Shown: in pieces, positions 10,861-21,234 of the stretch
How positions within the stretch are numbered: position 1 is the stretch's first letter
How the letters are laid out: each line of letters starts with the position of its first letter
Assembly: GCA_023548195.1 (NCBI GenBank)
Contig: JAJHZJ010000121.1
Span: 930,220 to 994,219, forward strand
DNA length: 64,000 nucleotides
Source: Bettongia penicillata ogilbyi
Taxonomy: Eukaryota > Chordata > Mammalia > Diprotodontia > Potoroidae
Direction of reading: 5' to 3'
Program-made: the position numbers and the translations under genes
The notes under the pieces: generated by a model
What the model saw: only the letters and a program-made list of their open reading frames with translations
Database searches by the model: none
What the model was told of the DNA's origin: nothing

Positions 10861-11639
10861 ATACAGGAGAGATGCTTCTGCCTCACTAGAGATGACATCC
10901 AAAATATAGCAAAGCCTGGATTCCTACCCTTAAGTGACCTGCATATGTGAGTTCTTGAAGTGTAACTCTTGTGAAAAGGGTTAAATTGAGGGGGGGAGGG
11001 GGCGGAGCCAAGAGGAGGAGCAATAGCAGGGACTTGCTAAAACTCTGCCCCCAAACCCAGCCAAATACCTGTAAAAAAATTACTCTAAACAAATTATAGA
11101 GCTGCAGAAGCCACAGAATGATGGACGGAAGCAAATCGCCAGTCCAAGGCAGCCTAGAAGGTCATCAGGAAGCATCTATCATACTGCATGGATTGCAGAG
11201 CAAAGTCCAGCATGGGCCACAGCCCCCACAGACAGGACCTGAGCAGGCCTCAGGAGGGCTGACTCTCTGGCCTCTGTCTTGGTTTCCAGGCTTCACAACC
11301 CCAAAATGCCAAGGACAAATTGGAAGGTCAGTGAAAAACCTGCCAGATCTCTGCGAGAGAAGAGAGTGATCTGGCCCCAGCCCAGGGCAGCAGAGAGAGT
11401 GGAGCACCTCACAGTAGCTACAGCAAGAGCAAGGGCAGCAGAAGTGACTGTTCCTGGAGCTTAGGCCCACAGATTGCGAGGGGATTGAATGGCTGATAGG
11501 AACCCTCACTGGAAGCAGTGACAAAGAGCTCAAAAGTCAAGTAATTGACTGGGGAAACAAGCAAAAACAGGAAAAAAAATCAGACTAAAGAATCTTACTT
11601 TGGTGACAAGAAAGAACAAAATATACAACAGAAAAAAAC

Positions 11640-12620
11640 AAAGTCAAAACTTCTACATCCAAAACTTCTAAGAAAAATATTAATTAACCTCAGGACATAG
11701 AAGAACCCAAAAAGGATTTTGAAAATCAAGTAAGAGAAATAGAGCAAAAATTGGGAAAGGAAATAAGAGTAATGTAAGAAAATCATGGAAAATGAGTCAA
11801 CTGTATGCTAAAGGAAACCAAAAAAATGTGCTGATGAAAATAACACCTTAAAAAATAGATTAACCCAAATGGCAAGAGACATTTAAAAAGCCAATAAGGA
11901 GAAGAATGTCTTAAAAAAGTGGAATTGGCCAAATGGAAAAGGAAGCCCAAAAACTCACTGAAGAAAATAATGCCTTCAGTACTAGAATGGAGTAGATGGA
12001 AGCTACTGACTTCATGAAAAATCAAGAAATTATGGAACAAAACCTAAAGAATGAAAAAAATACTAGAAAATGTGAAATATCTCATTGGAAAACCCAAATG
12101 ACCTGGAAAATAGATCCAGGAGAGACAATTTTAAAATTATTGGACTATCTGAGAGCCACAATAAAAAAAAAAGCCTAGACATCATCTTTCAAGAAATTAT
12201 CAATGAAACTTCCCTGATAGTCTAGAATCAGAGGGTAAAATAGATGTTGAAAGAACCCACTGATCGCCTCCTGAAAGAGATCCAAAAAGAAAAACTCCTA
12301 AGAACGTTGTAGTCAAATTTCAGAGCTCCTAGGTTAAGGAGAAAATATTGCAAGCAGCAAAAAAGAAACAATTCAAGCACTATGGAAACACAATTAGGAT
12401 AATACAAGATCTAGCAGCTTCTACATTAAGGGATCACAGGACTTGGAATATGGTATTCCAGAAATCAAAGGAGCCAGGATTAAAACCAAAAATCATCTGA
12501 TACTTCAGGGGGAAAAAATGGTAATTCAATGAAATAGAGGACTTTCAAGCATTCTTAATGAAAAGACCAGAGCTGAATAGAAAATTTGACTTTCAAATAC
12601 AAGAAACAAGAGAAGCATGA
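11640..12620 (+). pseudogene. HAL1/L1 ORF1 remnant
   Basis: Aligned by eye to the L1 ORF1 at 36230-36945: shared GAAAATCAAGT(G/A)AGAGA, ACCAAAAAAATG, AAAATAACACCTT, GGAAGCTACTGAC and AGATCCAGGAGAGACAATTT. The last of these encodes the start of the RRM-like domain (RSRRDN-type). The C-terminal end reads EDFQAFL, KRPELNRKFDFQIQETREA, then stop near 12620. Several stops and frameshifts break the frame, so no protein is made. Intact ORF1p is an RNA-binding coiled-coil protein. Confidence 0.75.
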
Positions 12621-12747
12621 AAAGATAAACAGATAAGAAAAATCATAAGGGACTTACTACAGTTGAATTATTTATATTCCTACATGGAAAGATAATATTT
12701 GGACCGCCTGAGACTTTTCTCAGTATTAGGGTAGTTGGAGGGATTCT

Positions 12748-12846
12748 GTCTATCTGTCTATCTATCTATCTATCTATCTATAGATATATAGATATATGTG
12801 TGTGTGTGTGTGTGTACATACATAGAGACAGAGAGAGAGACAGAAG
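12748..12846. repeat. Compound microsatellite inside the HAL1 3' region
   Basis: A CTGT/CTAT tract, then GATATATA, a (TG)n run, and AGAGACAGAGAGAGAGACAG. The HAL1 copy at 41221-41270 has a GACA/GATA tract at the same element position, so the expansion is seeded by the element. Confidence 0.9.
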
Positions 12847-13689
12847 GCACAAAGTGAATTGAATATGAAGGGATGATATCTAAAAAAATAAAATTAAGGG
12901 GTGAGAGAGGAATATATTGAGGAAAAAGAGAAAGGGAGAAAGAGAATGGGGTAAATTATCTCTCACATAAAAGAGGCAAGAAAAAGTTTTCTCAATAGAG
13001 GGGAAGAGGAGGGAAGTGAGAGGGAAAGAGTGAAGCTTAATCTCATCAGATTTGGCTTAAGGAAAGAATAATATGCACACTCAATTTGATATGAAAATCT
13101 ATCCTACACTACAGGAAAGTAGGAGGGAAGGGGATAAGCGAGGTGGGGAGGGGATGATAGAAGGGAGGACAAATGGGAGGAGGGGGTAATTAGAAGTAAA
13201 CACTTTTGAAGAGGGACAGGATCAAAAGAGAGAATAGAATAAATGAGTGACAAGATAGGATGGAGGAGAAACGTAGTTAGTTTTTCACAACATGACAGTC
13301 ATGGAAGTGTTTTGCATCACTACACATGTACAACCTATATCTAATTGCTTGCCTTCTCAATGGGGTTGGGTGGGGAGGGAGGAAGGAGAGAAGCTGGAAC
13401 TCAATGTTTTAAAAACAAATGTTAATTATTTTTTTACATGCAACTTGGAAATAAGACACACAGGCACTAGGGTATAGAAATCTGTCTTGCTCTACAAGAA
13501 AATAGAGGGGAAAAGGATAAGAGAAGGGAGAGTATGATAGAGGGGAAGGTAGATTGGGGGACAAGGTAATCAGAATGCATGCTGTCTTGGGGTGGGTGGA
13601 GGGGAGAGATGGGGAGAAAATTTGGAACTCAAAATGTTGTGGAAATGAATGTTGAAAAATAAAAATAATTTTTAAAAAATAATGTACAG

Positions 13690-14700
13690 TATATACCAAA
13701 AAATGAGAGGTCAAGTTGAGTCTGTGTCTGATATAAAGTTATTATCACCTCTTCACTGACACTGAGTCTAATATTGAGAGGACTAGGGCTTCCCCAAACC
13801 CCCTCTTAATTCAGGCCAACTTTATCAAAGGAAGGTATGTTCTTCCTACAGGAGTTGTTAATCAAGATACCATTGTGTTTGTGTATATGAGTGTGTATTT
13901 TAATATTTTTACTCATACATTTATAGAGAGGCCTATCAATCCATCTATTGATCTATCTCTCTGTGTGTATACTTGGATAGATAGATAGACAGAGATATAT
14001 ACTGCCCCCATATTCTTATTGAAGCTTAAAACTTTAACAACTTCAGAAGTATAAATGCTACAAATCACTTGAAAGTTTATTTATATTTTAAAATATTAAT
14101 ATGTTTATTAAAATTACAATAATCACTGTCTTGTGCTATACATCCTCCATTCAATTTTCAAACCTCATATAACTGGTCAGCAGTTGCTGATCTTAAAGAT
14201 CATCCAAAGAACAAGATTTTGATGTGTAGATAATAGATTTGACATGACACCTCCTCACCACCACTCCAAGAAAAAGTCTAATGAAATGAGGTGGCCAAGC
14301 AAAAGGGTATCCTCAATCAATCCACTAGTCTCAGAAAGTATGATTTGAAAACTCTCTCACAATGCATAATGATGAGCCACCTTGTCTTGTTAAAATTAAA
14401 AATTTATTTTTCAAAATTCTCAAAAATACATAAGTAAAAGAAATGAAAATAAACTTTCAAATAATGTTTTCTAAGTTCATAGAATTTATACTTAAAGCTA
14501 AAACAGCACTATGTAAAATTATACATAAAAATAAATAAAAATATATTTGGACTATACATAAAAATAAACTTAAACCTTTTGTTGGATGACAATAACTCTT
14601 ATATTAGATACCCTTGATACCTATAGATCTCTTGTCCTGAAAATTTTCGAAGCACAATCAACTCTCAATTATCCAGAGCAGTTCATTGGCTTTGTAGATT
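13690..14700. other. Unassigned AT-rich stretch
   Basis: A short GATA cluster at about 13974-13991. Repeated ATACATAAAAATAAA motifs near 14521-14570 occur twice. No gene or named repeat. Confidence 0.4.
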
Positions 14701-14709
14701 ATCTCCAGT

Positions 14710-14712
14710 GAT

Positions 14713-14763
<51 letters not shown>

Positions 14764-14792
14764 TAGATATAGATATATACATATATATACAC

Positions 14793-14830
<38 letters not shown>

Positions 14831-14831
14831 T
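14710..14831. repeat. Microsatellite (ATAG)n, AT-rich, (TG)n
   Basis: About 12 GATA/ATAG units, then a GATATA/ATATAC transition, then about 14 TG units. A 101-codon frame on the minus strand across it (THTH and IYLS repeats) is a microsatellite artefact. Confidence 0.97.
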
Positions 14832-14877
14832 TTCTAACCTAAACTGAATATAATAAAGCAAAATCTGGACATCAGGA

Positions 14878-15367
14878 TGATGGGGTATGGGACTCATGCT
14901 AGACCCCCTAAAAGGAAAAGACCATATCTTTGGGACCTGGATCCCAAACTCCCCGCCCCCCAACCCATATCTCTGGACTTTTCCTAAAGCATCCAGCCCT
15001 TCCCAGTCAATAATCCTTTCATCTATCCTTTCATGTGCCCACCCACCTAGCCCAAAGCTTCATTGTCTGTTACCTCCAGACCACCCCAGGCTACTTCTCA
15101 CCCTTAATCCCATCTAGACCCCTTTTCTGTTACCATCTGATCACCCCAGGCTTTTGATCACTCATAGATCCTATCCAGATCTTCCCACAGTTTTTCTGTA
15201 TAAAAGTGTCCATCTTGTCCCCATTAAATTACTCAGTTTCTTAAAATCCCACCCAATCCTATTGGCTACACAATAAACCTTGTCTGTAACTGACAGAAGG
15301 CCTGAGTGGTCAAATGTTTTCAAGGCAGACCTAAGCCCTTTGCCCTGCCATTTCAGGGCTCTTAGCA
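14878..15367 (+). repeat. LTR-like segment (probable solo LTR)
   Basis: About 490 bp starting TGATGGGG and ending near CTTAGCA. It has a TATA box TATAAAAG at 15199-15206 and AATAAA at 15272-15277, the usual U3/R order of a gammaretrovirus-type LTR. U3 is C-rich. A 60-bp unit is duplicated in tandem at 15061-15180 at roughly 60-75% identity, as is common in U3 enhancers. No internal viral gene is adjacent, and I could not find a clean target duplication. It could also be a decayed host promoter/terminator. Confidence 0.5.
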
Positions 15368-15399
15368 CCCCTAGACCACAAGAAGGATAGAGATATAGA

Positions 15400-15592
15400 A
15401 GAAAAGATGTAGCACACTGTGGTGGAGACTGAGAAACTGGGTTTAAATCCCAGCTCTGCTATTTCTTTTCCTATATGACATTAGGCAAGGGCCTTGATCT
15501 GTAGGTTTCTGTTCCCTCAACTATAAAAGTTGAGAACTTTGTATAAAGTGATCTCTAAGGTCCCTGCCAGTTCTGAATCTGTGATTCTATTA
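15400..15592 (+). repeat. MIR SINE, sense
   Basis: AACTGGGTTTAAATCCCAGC, CTGCTATTTC, TTAGGCAAGGGCCTTGATCT, GTAGGTTTCTGTTCCCTCAA and TCTAAGGTCCCTGCCAGTTC follow MIR order. Confidence 0.75.
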
Positions 15593-15599
15593 TAGACTA

Positions 15600-15889
15600 T
15601 GAAAGCAACTGCAGATAATGGAGGAGAAATATAAAAGTATAGAAGAGTTTTATAAGAATAGTATAGCAGGAGAAAGGTTAGATTAACGTGAAGATGATAA
15701 GGAAAACTAAGGATAGGGTTTTGGTTTGTTTTTTTTTTTAATTACATTGGTGAAAAGGAGAGAATCAAATTAGGGAGAGAGCCTCTATTTAGGGTGGATA
15801 AGTGTGATAATAGAGAAAATGCAGAACAATTCAACTCTAATTTTTACTAGTAGTTTCTCTGCCAACAAAAATCATCTTTGGACAAGAAA
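15600..15889. other. Unassigned stretch with a T-run
   Basis: A poly-T stretch near 15731-15741. No family recognised. Confidence 0.3.
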
Positions 15890-17075
15890 AGACAAAATAA
15901 AAAAAGGGTGATTCAGCAGCAAAACCAAGGATTCATAAGGAAATTAGTAAGAAAACACCTACCAGCTCTTGTTGCTCAAACAACACCACCTCCCAGGTCA
16001 TTGAAATATCTGGTGTATGGGATTGCTGTATGACTCTCTGAAAAAATAGGAGAGATGTCACAAGAATAAAGATTAGATTTTGGCCCAATGTTCAAAAACA
16101 AGAAAAAGATTGGAATGCAAACCATCAGACAGTAACCTTGACTTCAATTCTTGGCAAAATTCTCAAATATATAATTAAAGAGGTGGTTAGTGAATACCTA
16201 GGAAAGAAAGCAGTGATCAGAAGAAATCAGTATTGCTTTAAGAAGAGGTTATGCCAAACTAACTCCTTTTGCTTTTTGACGTCGTTAAATAACTATTAAA
16301 ACAAAGGAGTGCTGTCAGTGGAGTTTTCCTTCATTTTAGTCAAGCATCTGACAAAATCTGTCATGCTATTCTTGTGGACCAGATGGAAAGATGTGGGCTA
16401 AGCCATAAAATAGATTAATTTGAAACTGATTAGGTGACCAGATCAATATAGAACAGTCACTAATGACTCTGTCCACTTAGAAGGAATCCCCTAATATTTA
16501 GAGAGCCTAAAGGGCTGCCCTAAGCCTTGTGCTTTTTATTATTTTAATTAAAGATTTGGAGAAAAATACACATACATGCTGATCAAATCTGCAGATGATA
16601 CAGAACTAGGAGGGATAACTAACACATTGTATGACAGACTCAGGATTCAAAAAGATCTCAGCAGGCTAGAACATTGGGTCGAATCTAGTAAGAGTAAATT
16701 TAACAGGGATAAATATAAAATCTCATACTTAGCCTCAAGATATTAATTTCATAAATACAAGAGAGAAAAGCATGGCTAGACAGCAGTTTGTCCAAAAACA
16801 AGCAATAAAATTAAAAATGCCTTGAAAGTAATAAAATCCAATGTGATCTTAGCTAAGGAACATTATATCCAAGACTAGAGGTAAAAGTCTAACTATACAC
16901 TCCCCAAGTCAGACAACATGTAGAGTATTATATTCATTTTTGAGTTATTATCTTATTACTTATTACCTCAAAATAAGGACATGGAAAATCTGGAGACCCA
17001 GAGGAGGACAACTAGGTAATGAAACATCTAAAGGTCATGGCATATAAGAATCTACTGAAGAAAGCAGGAATGTCT

Positions 17076-17270
17076 GGGGGTAGCTACATGGCACAATGCT
17101 ATGTGAATCTGGGTGAATCACTTAACCTTGTTTGTTTCAGTTTCCTCAACTGTAAAATGGGGATCCTGGAGAAAGAAATGGCAAACCACTCTGGGATCTT
17201 TGCCAAGAAAACCCCATAAATGAGATCAGCAAGAGTCAGACATGACATGACTAAATGACTTAAGAACAAT
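17076..17270 (+). repeat. MAR1-like SINE, lacking part of the head
   Basis: GGGGTAGCTACATGGCACAA runs straight into TGTGAATCTGGGTGAATCAC, so the B-box part is deleted. It continues with GATCCTGGAGAAAGAAATGG, TTTGCCAAGAAAACCCC and AAGAGTCAGACATGACATGA. It is inserted in CR1. Confidence 0.85.
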
Positions 17271-17351
17271 GAAAAGGGATGTGTAGTCTGGAGAAAAGAA
17301 GAGAAGGTCAGGTGGAATCATAGTTTCATATATTTAAAGGATTGTTGTGTG

Positions 17352-17578
17352 TAGGCAGGTAGGTGTTTCAGTGGGTAAGAGAACCAGATTTGGAGTCAGG
17401 AAGACCTGAGTTCTAATATTATCTCAGACACTTGCAAGCTGTAAGACCCTAGGCTTATGACTATACCTTTCTCAAGCTCATTTTCCTCAACTATAAAATG
17501 GATATAATACTAGCACCTACTTACCAGGTTATTGTAAGGATCAAATGAGATAATATGTGCACAGCACTCTGTAAAGAG
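17352..17578 (+). repeat. MIR/THER-type SINE, sense
   Basis: GGCAGGTAGGTGTTTCAGTG, TTTGGAGTCAGGAAGACCTG, AGTTCTAATATTATCTCAG, TCAAGCTCATTTTCCTCAAC and CACTCTGTAAAGAG are head, B box, CORE and tail. It is inserted in CR1. Confidence 0.75.
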
Positions 17579-17754
17579 AGCATAGACTTGTTTTGCTTGT
17601 TCCCAGAAGGTAAAACTCAGAGCATATAAATGGAAAGTCCCAAGAGACCTATTTAGACTTAATTAGAGGAAAAACACATAATAATTAAAGCTATACAAAA
17701 GCAAAATGGGCTACCTACCCTCTGGGGTGGTAGATTCCCTTCACCAGAGTTCTT

Positions 17755-18095
17755 CAGGTTGTTGCTGTGTTCTCCTTCTGTTGCTGAAGAAGGCCATGCC
17801 ATCAGAGAAAGGATGACATGACTTGCCCTTGACTTTGTTTTGAGTGAGGGAGGGCTGTGTAAGGTCACCAGCCTCACTTTCTCCTCCTGAGCCATCTGGA
17901 TTCAGTGGCCAGATATTTATCAGGATGACTGGAGATGGCCCAGGATGCAATGGAAGACCTTGGCTAAGGCCAAGGTCTATTTAGGTACTCATTTTGGGTG
18001 AGGAAACATCCATTTATTAAATAGGTCTATTTAAGAAGTAGTGGCAGAGGAGGGGGGTTGGCCCCTTTACTGAGGCAAAGAAAAATGAAGACATC
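17755..18095 (-). repeat. WSINE1-like SINE with a long 5' extension, antisense
   Basis: TTGCTGAAGAAGGCCATGCC, ATGACATGACTTGCCCTTGA, GAGTGAGGGAGGGCTGTGT and TCTGGATTCAGTGGCCAGAT match the antisense copy at 58405 and the complement of 62814. Instead of the tRNA head it continues with GGAAGACCTTGGCTAAGGCC and CATTTATTAAATAGG, a variant related to the repeat at 1-500. Confidence 0.75.
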
Positions 18096-18309
18096 AGGCT
18101 GGGAGGAAAACAGCATTCTTCAAGAGAATGCTGGATAGCCACAGTGAGCTTATTGTAGAAGGAATCCTTTTCAGTTAAGTTTGGAATAATAACTTTTGAG
18201 GTTCCTTCTAACTCTCAGAATCAAAGACTGTGATTTTCAAAGAAAGTATCTGTCTCCAAGAGAGTCAAATATCAGAATTTTCTCTTGAAAGTACTAATCA
18301 GTAAAGCAG

Positions 18310-20060
18310 AAGTTAATAGAATTCAGTTCAATAAACACTCATTTGCAAGATGTTCTTGGTCCTGGGCATACTGAAATTAAAAACAATATAATAATTGCCT
18401 TCAAAGAACTTACCATCTAATATAGATGACATCACAAAGACACAAAGGCATAGACAAGGTTGAAAATGATGATGACAAAAGAAAGATCGAGGAAGAAAAA
18501 TATCTTGAGAAAATTGAAGAGAAAGAAATTTCACCTTTTTGTTGAAGGGAAATCAAGAGATATTAGGTGATCTGTATCTTGAAGGAAGAGAAGGATTTCA
18601 ACAGATGGAAATCAATGTATATTCTGGGAATGATGTATATGGATACATGGAGTAGGAGAATGAAGGATGAGATGACTGGATGGTCAGTAATGAAGTTTTA
18701 TTAAAACGCAGAAAATGGGAAATAGGAGTGTGAAATGATATGACAAAAATAGATAAAAGACAGATTGTGGAGAATTCTAAATGCCAGACTTAGGAGTTGG
18801 TATTTTATCTAATAGATGGGGAAATATTTTGAGATGGATGATGAGAGAGAGAAGTCATTAGAAGAATTATTTTAGCAAACGTTCCTGGGATGGTTGGGAG
18901 AGATAAGAAGCTGGGAGATGATTTAAAAGACTACGAAAGACGAGGAGAGTTTTAACTTGGGTGGGAACAGCCTGAGTGGAGATAAGTGAATAGATGCGAG
19001 AGATATTGTAATAGTGGAATCAACAGATTGACAACAGATTGAATGTGGGAGATAAGGGAAAGGGATTAGTCAAAGATGTCTCCAAGGTTTTAAAACATAT
19101 AACTGGGAGAATGTGGCCATCTATAGAAATAGAAAAGTTGAGAAGAGATGCAGATTTAGGAGAGAAAAGGATAAGTTCAGTTTTTGAGGCATCATTGACA
19201 TCAAGTAACAGATGTGTAGTAGATAGCTAGAGATGTTAAAAATGGATATTGAGTATGGAGTTATATGTGTGTGTGTGTGTACACATATACACATATATGT
19301 GTGTGTTTGTATATATTCATACATATATAGAGAGAATGGATATGTATGTGTATGAGATAGATATAGATACCTGGAGAAGGAAAGGGCAAACCACTCCAAT
19401 ATTTTTGCCAAGAAAACTCCATGAAAAGTTGGGCATGACTGAAACAACTGAACAACACATATGTGTGTAGATATATACTATGTGTGTATGCATATATGTA
19501 TACATGTATATGTATACATGTATACATATACTGATGTATATGTATACATATATGTATACACATATTCAAGAGTCATCCACCAGCATACATATATTATAAT
19601 TGAAAACGTAGGGAGGGATGAGATCTTCAGTAGAGAAACCTAAAGACAGAGCCTTGTTGAACATTAACACTTGTTGAACATTAACTAGAAGATGATAAAC
19701 CAGCAGAGAAGACCAAGTCAAAAAAGAACCAGCAAAGAGGAATACCATGGAACACAAGAAAAAAGAGAATATCCAAAAGAAAGAACTGGCCAACAGTATG
19801 AAATGCCATGGAAAGGACAAGAAGATGAGACCTAAGAAAAAAGCCCAGAATTCGGCACTTAAGAGGTCACTGCTATCCTTGGAGAGAGAAAATACAATAG
19901 AGTAGCAATGAAGGACACCAGATTTCAAGGGCTTAAGAAGTAAGAAAATAGCAAAGAAATGGAGACAGAAAGTATGGTTAAAATAATCCTTTTCAAAACT
20001 GAGCAGTAAAAGGGGTAAAGAATATTTTGAAACAAAGATGGGAATGGTACCTACATAGGA
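18310..20060 (-). mobile_element. L2 LINE, antisense, RT domain to 3' end, interrupted
   Basis: Reading + strand: AATAAACACTCATTTGCAAG, CCTTCAAAGAACTTACCATC (L2 3' end complement), then the purine-rich complement of the L2 ORF (TCTAATAGATGGGG, GGTTTTAAAACATATAAC, AAGTTCAGTTTTTGAGGC). On the minus strand the frame 19566-19928 ends in NYNICMLVDDS, which resembles the L2 RT box (Y-H-L-YADDS). It is broken at 19255-19565 by a MAR1 tail and microsatellites. It is old and highly decayed, with no coding capacity. Confidence 0.75.
19255..19565. repeat. MAR1 3' fragment flanked by TG/TA microsatellites
   Basis: A (TG)n/ACATATAC tract at 19260-19330. A MAR1 tail piece (CTGGAGAAGGAAAGGGCAAA, TTTTTGCCAAGAAAACTCC, GACTGAAACAACTGAACAAC) at about 19371-19458. 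Then a TATGTATACATG-type palindromic tract to about 19563. The simple repeats may have grown from the SINE tail. Confidence 0.85.
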
Positions 20061-21224
20061 AATTTAAAAAACAATGCTGCTACCTACAAGGATATTTATT
20101 CACCGATTTATTCATTGACAAAATATTCATCATCACAGAGATGTACCCCTAAAGTAAAAAAATAATTTCACTAGGCTTTATTACTTCAGATAGCCACAAA
20201 TTCCTTATTTAGCTCCCCAAAGTGCCAATAAAAGGTAAATTCATGTTGCACAGATAAGTTGGTTAAGGCAACCTAATTTATTTTATGTTACTGTCCATTT
20301 CAATTGGAAATGGTCCTTAGAATTCATGCTTGGTAGTATCTAGCACAATCTTACTGCCAAGAAAATGACAGGGAAAGTTGAATGTAGACAATTGCAGAAA
20401 AGCAATCTTTCAAGATCACACATCAATATGTGTACTCAGGATGGGGGCAGGGATAACTGTTCTAAAACACAAGTAACACAGCTTCATGTCAAAGAAACAT
20501 GACACAGCCATTTTTTTTTCTCAAACCTTGATGTATTTCTTAAGGTTAATAATACAACAGAAATGATTACAGATTTCTAAGGCTGAGATTGGGTTCACAC
20601 ATAATTCCCTTCCCTTCTTTTCCAGTCATTTTCTTAAGGTTAGGTTTTCTTCCAGATACCAGACAACAACCTGAAGCTAAGTACTGAGTTACAGCTTTCA
20701 CAAATGCAGCTGTATACCTTGAAGCATGGGCCTTGTATGAAAAGCACGCCGTTGAATTCCTACCACTTCTAGCAAATACACTTCCCTGATCTGACTTCTC
20801 CCTAGAAGGACGAAAAACTCAGAAGTCTGATCTAACATCACATTACATTTTCTGACCAATAAGGAAAAAACAGCTGCCAAAGTGGAAATGGTCATTATCC
20901 CTTTCAAATTTGCTTTGGAAGGAGAGGAAGCTAAGATATCTGATGTGTTGCCTATATTTGCAGAAACCAGTTTTCAAAGAATGGGTAATGAATACCAGTT
21001 GATCCAAAGAATCTCTAAGGTCAACAATTTTGCTTGGTGTTTTCCAGTATGAAGTGTTCTTCTTGGTAGAGGAAATAGAAGTAGAAAAGGAGTTGAGTAA
21101 TTTAGCCTTCATTCTATATGTCCCATTCCCCAAAACAGGAATTCTAATACCTTTTTTGATCTTGCCTTCTGAATCATATGAATTTCTAATGAAATTTCTA
21201 ATTTCTAATTAGAATTTCAAACTC
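20061..21224. other. Unassigned stretch with minus-strand open frames
   Basis: Two overlapping frames on the minus strand (20843-21133, 96 codons, and 20698-20907, 69 codons) sit at 20.7-21.1 kb. The composition differs from the surrounding repeats. I recognise no protein. A decayed retrocopy or an unnamed repeat is possible. Confidence 0.35.
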
Positions 21225-21234
21225 TAATGGGATG

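Larger units (their letters stand above)
10979..13680 (+). mobile_element. HAL1-like half-L1 retrotransposon, nearly complete
   Basis: The 5' end is G-rich, with GGGGGCGGAGCCAAGAGGAG, the marsupial L1-type 5' end. Then comes a UTR parallel to that of the L1 at 35461 (CAAATACCTGTAAAAAAA, GCAGAAGCCACAGAATGATG), an ORF1 remnant to about 12620, and directly afterwards a 3' region (TTCCTACATGGAAAGATAAT, CAGTATTAGGGTAGTTGGAG). No ORF2 or RT sequence lies between. It ends with GTTGAAAAATAAAAATAATT. Established: HAL1 elements are L1 derivatives with only ORF1, moved by L1 enzymes. The second copy at 40990 shows the same ORF1-to-3' join, so this is a family structure and not a deletion. Confidence 0.75.
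15890..18232 (+). mobile_element. CR1/L3 LINE, RT region to 3' end, split by three SINEs
   Basis: Pieces at about 15890-17075, 17271-17344, 17581-17752 and 18096-18232 read in order as one CR1/L3 copy. The RT part includes GACAAAATCTGTCATGCTAT and, at 16579-16602, a frame reading MLIKSADDTELGGI, the catalytic A-DD box of CR1 RT. Then QKDLSRLEHW, then the post-RT block (GGAGACCCAGAGGAGG), then AAGCAGGAATGTC and the tail with CTACCCTCTGGGG and TTCCTTCTAACTCTCAGAAT. It is broken by many indels and cannot encode a protein. The SINEs at 17076, 17352 and 17755 are younger than it. Confidence 0.85.

Noticed and set aside
11118..11533. Overlapping frames of 83 and 122 codons near 11.1-11.5 kb
   Set aside because: They lie in the GC-richer 5' UTR of the HAL1-like element, are open on both strands, and have no counterpart frame in the related L1 5' UTR at 35.5 kb.
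14658..14963. 101-codon minus-strand frame with THTH and IYLS repeats
   Set aside because: It is a translation of the GATA/TG microsatellite.
19249..19569. Several overlapping 60-108 codon frames rich in Y, H and T on both strands
   Set aside because: All derive from TG/TATA simple repeats and a MAR1 tail.
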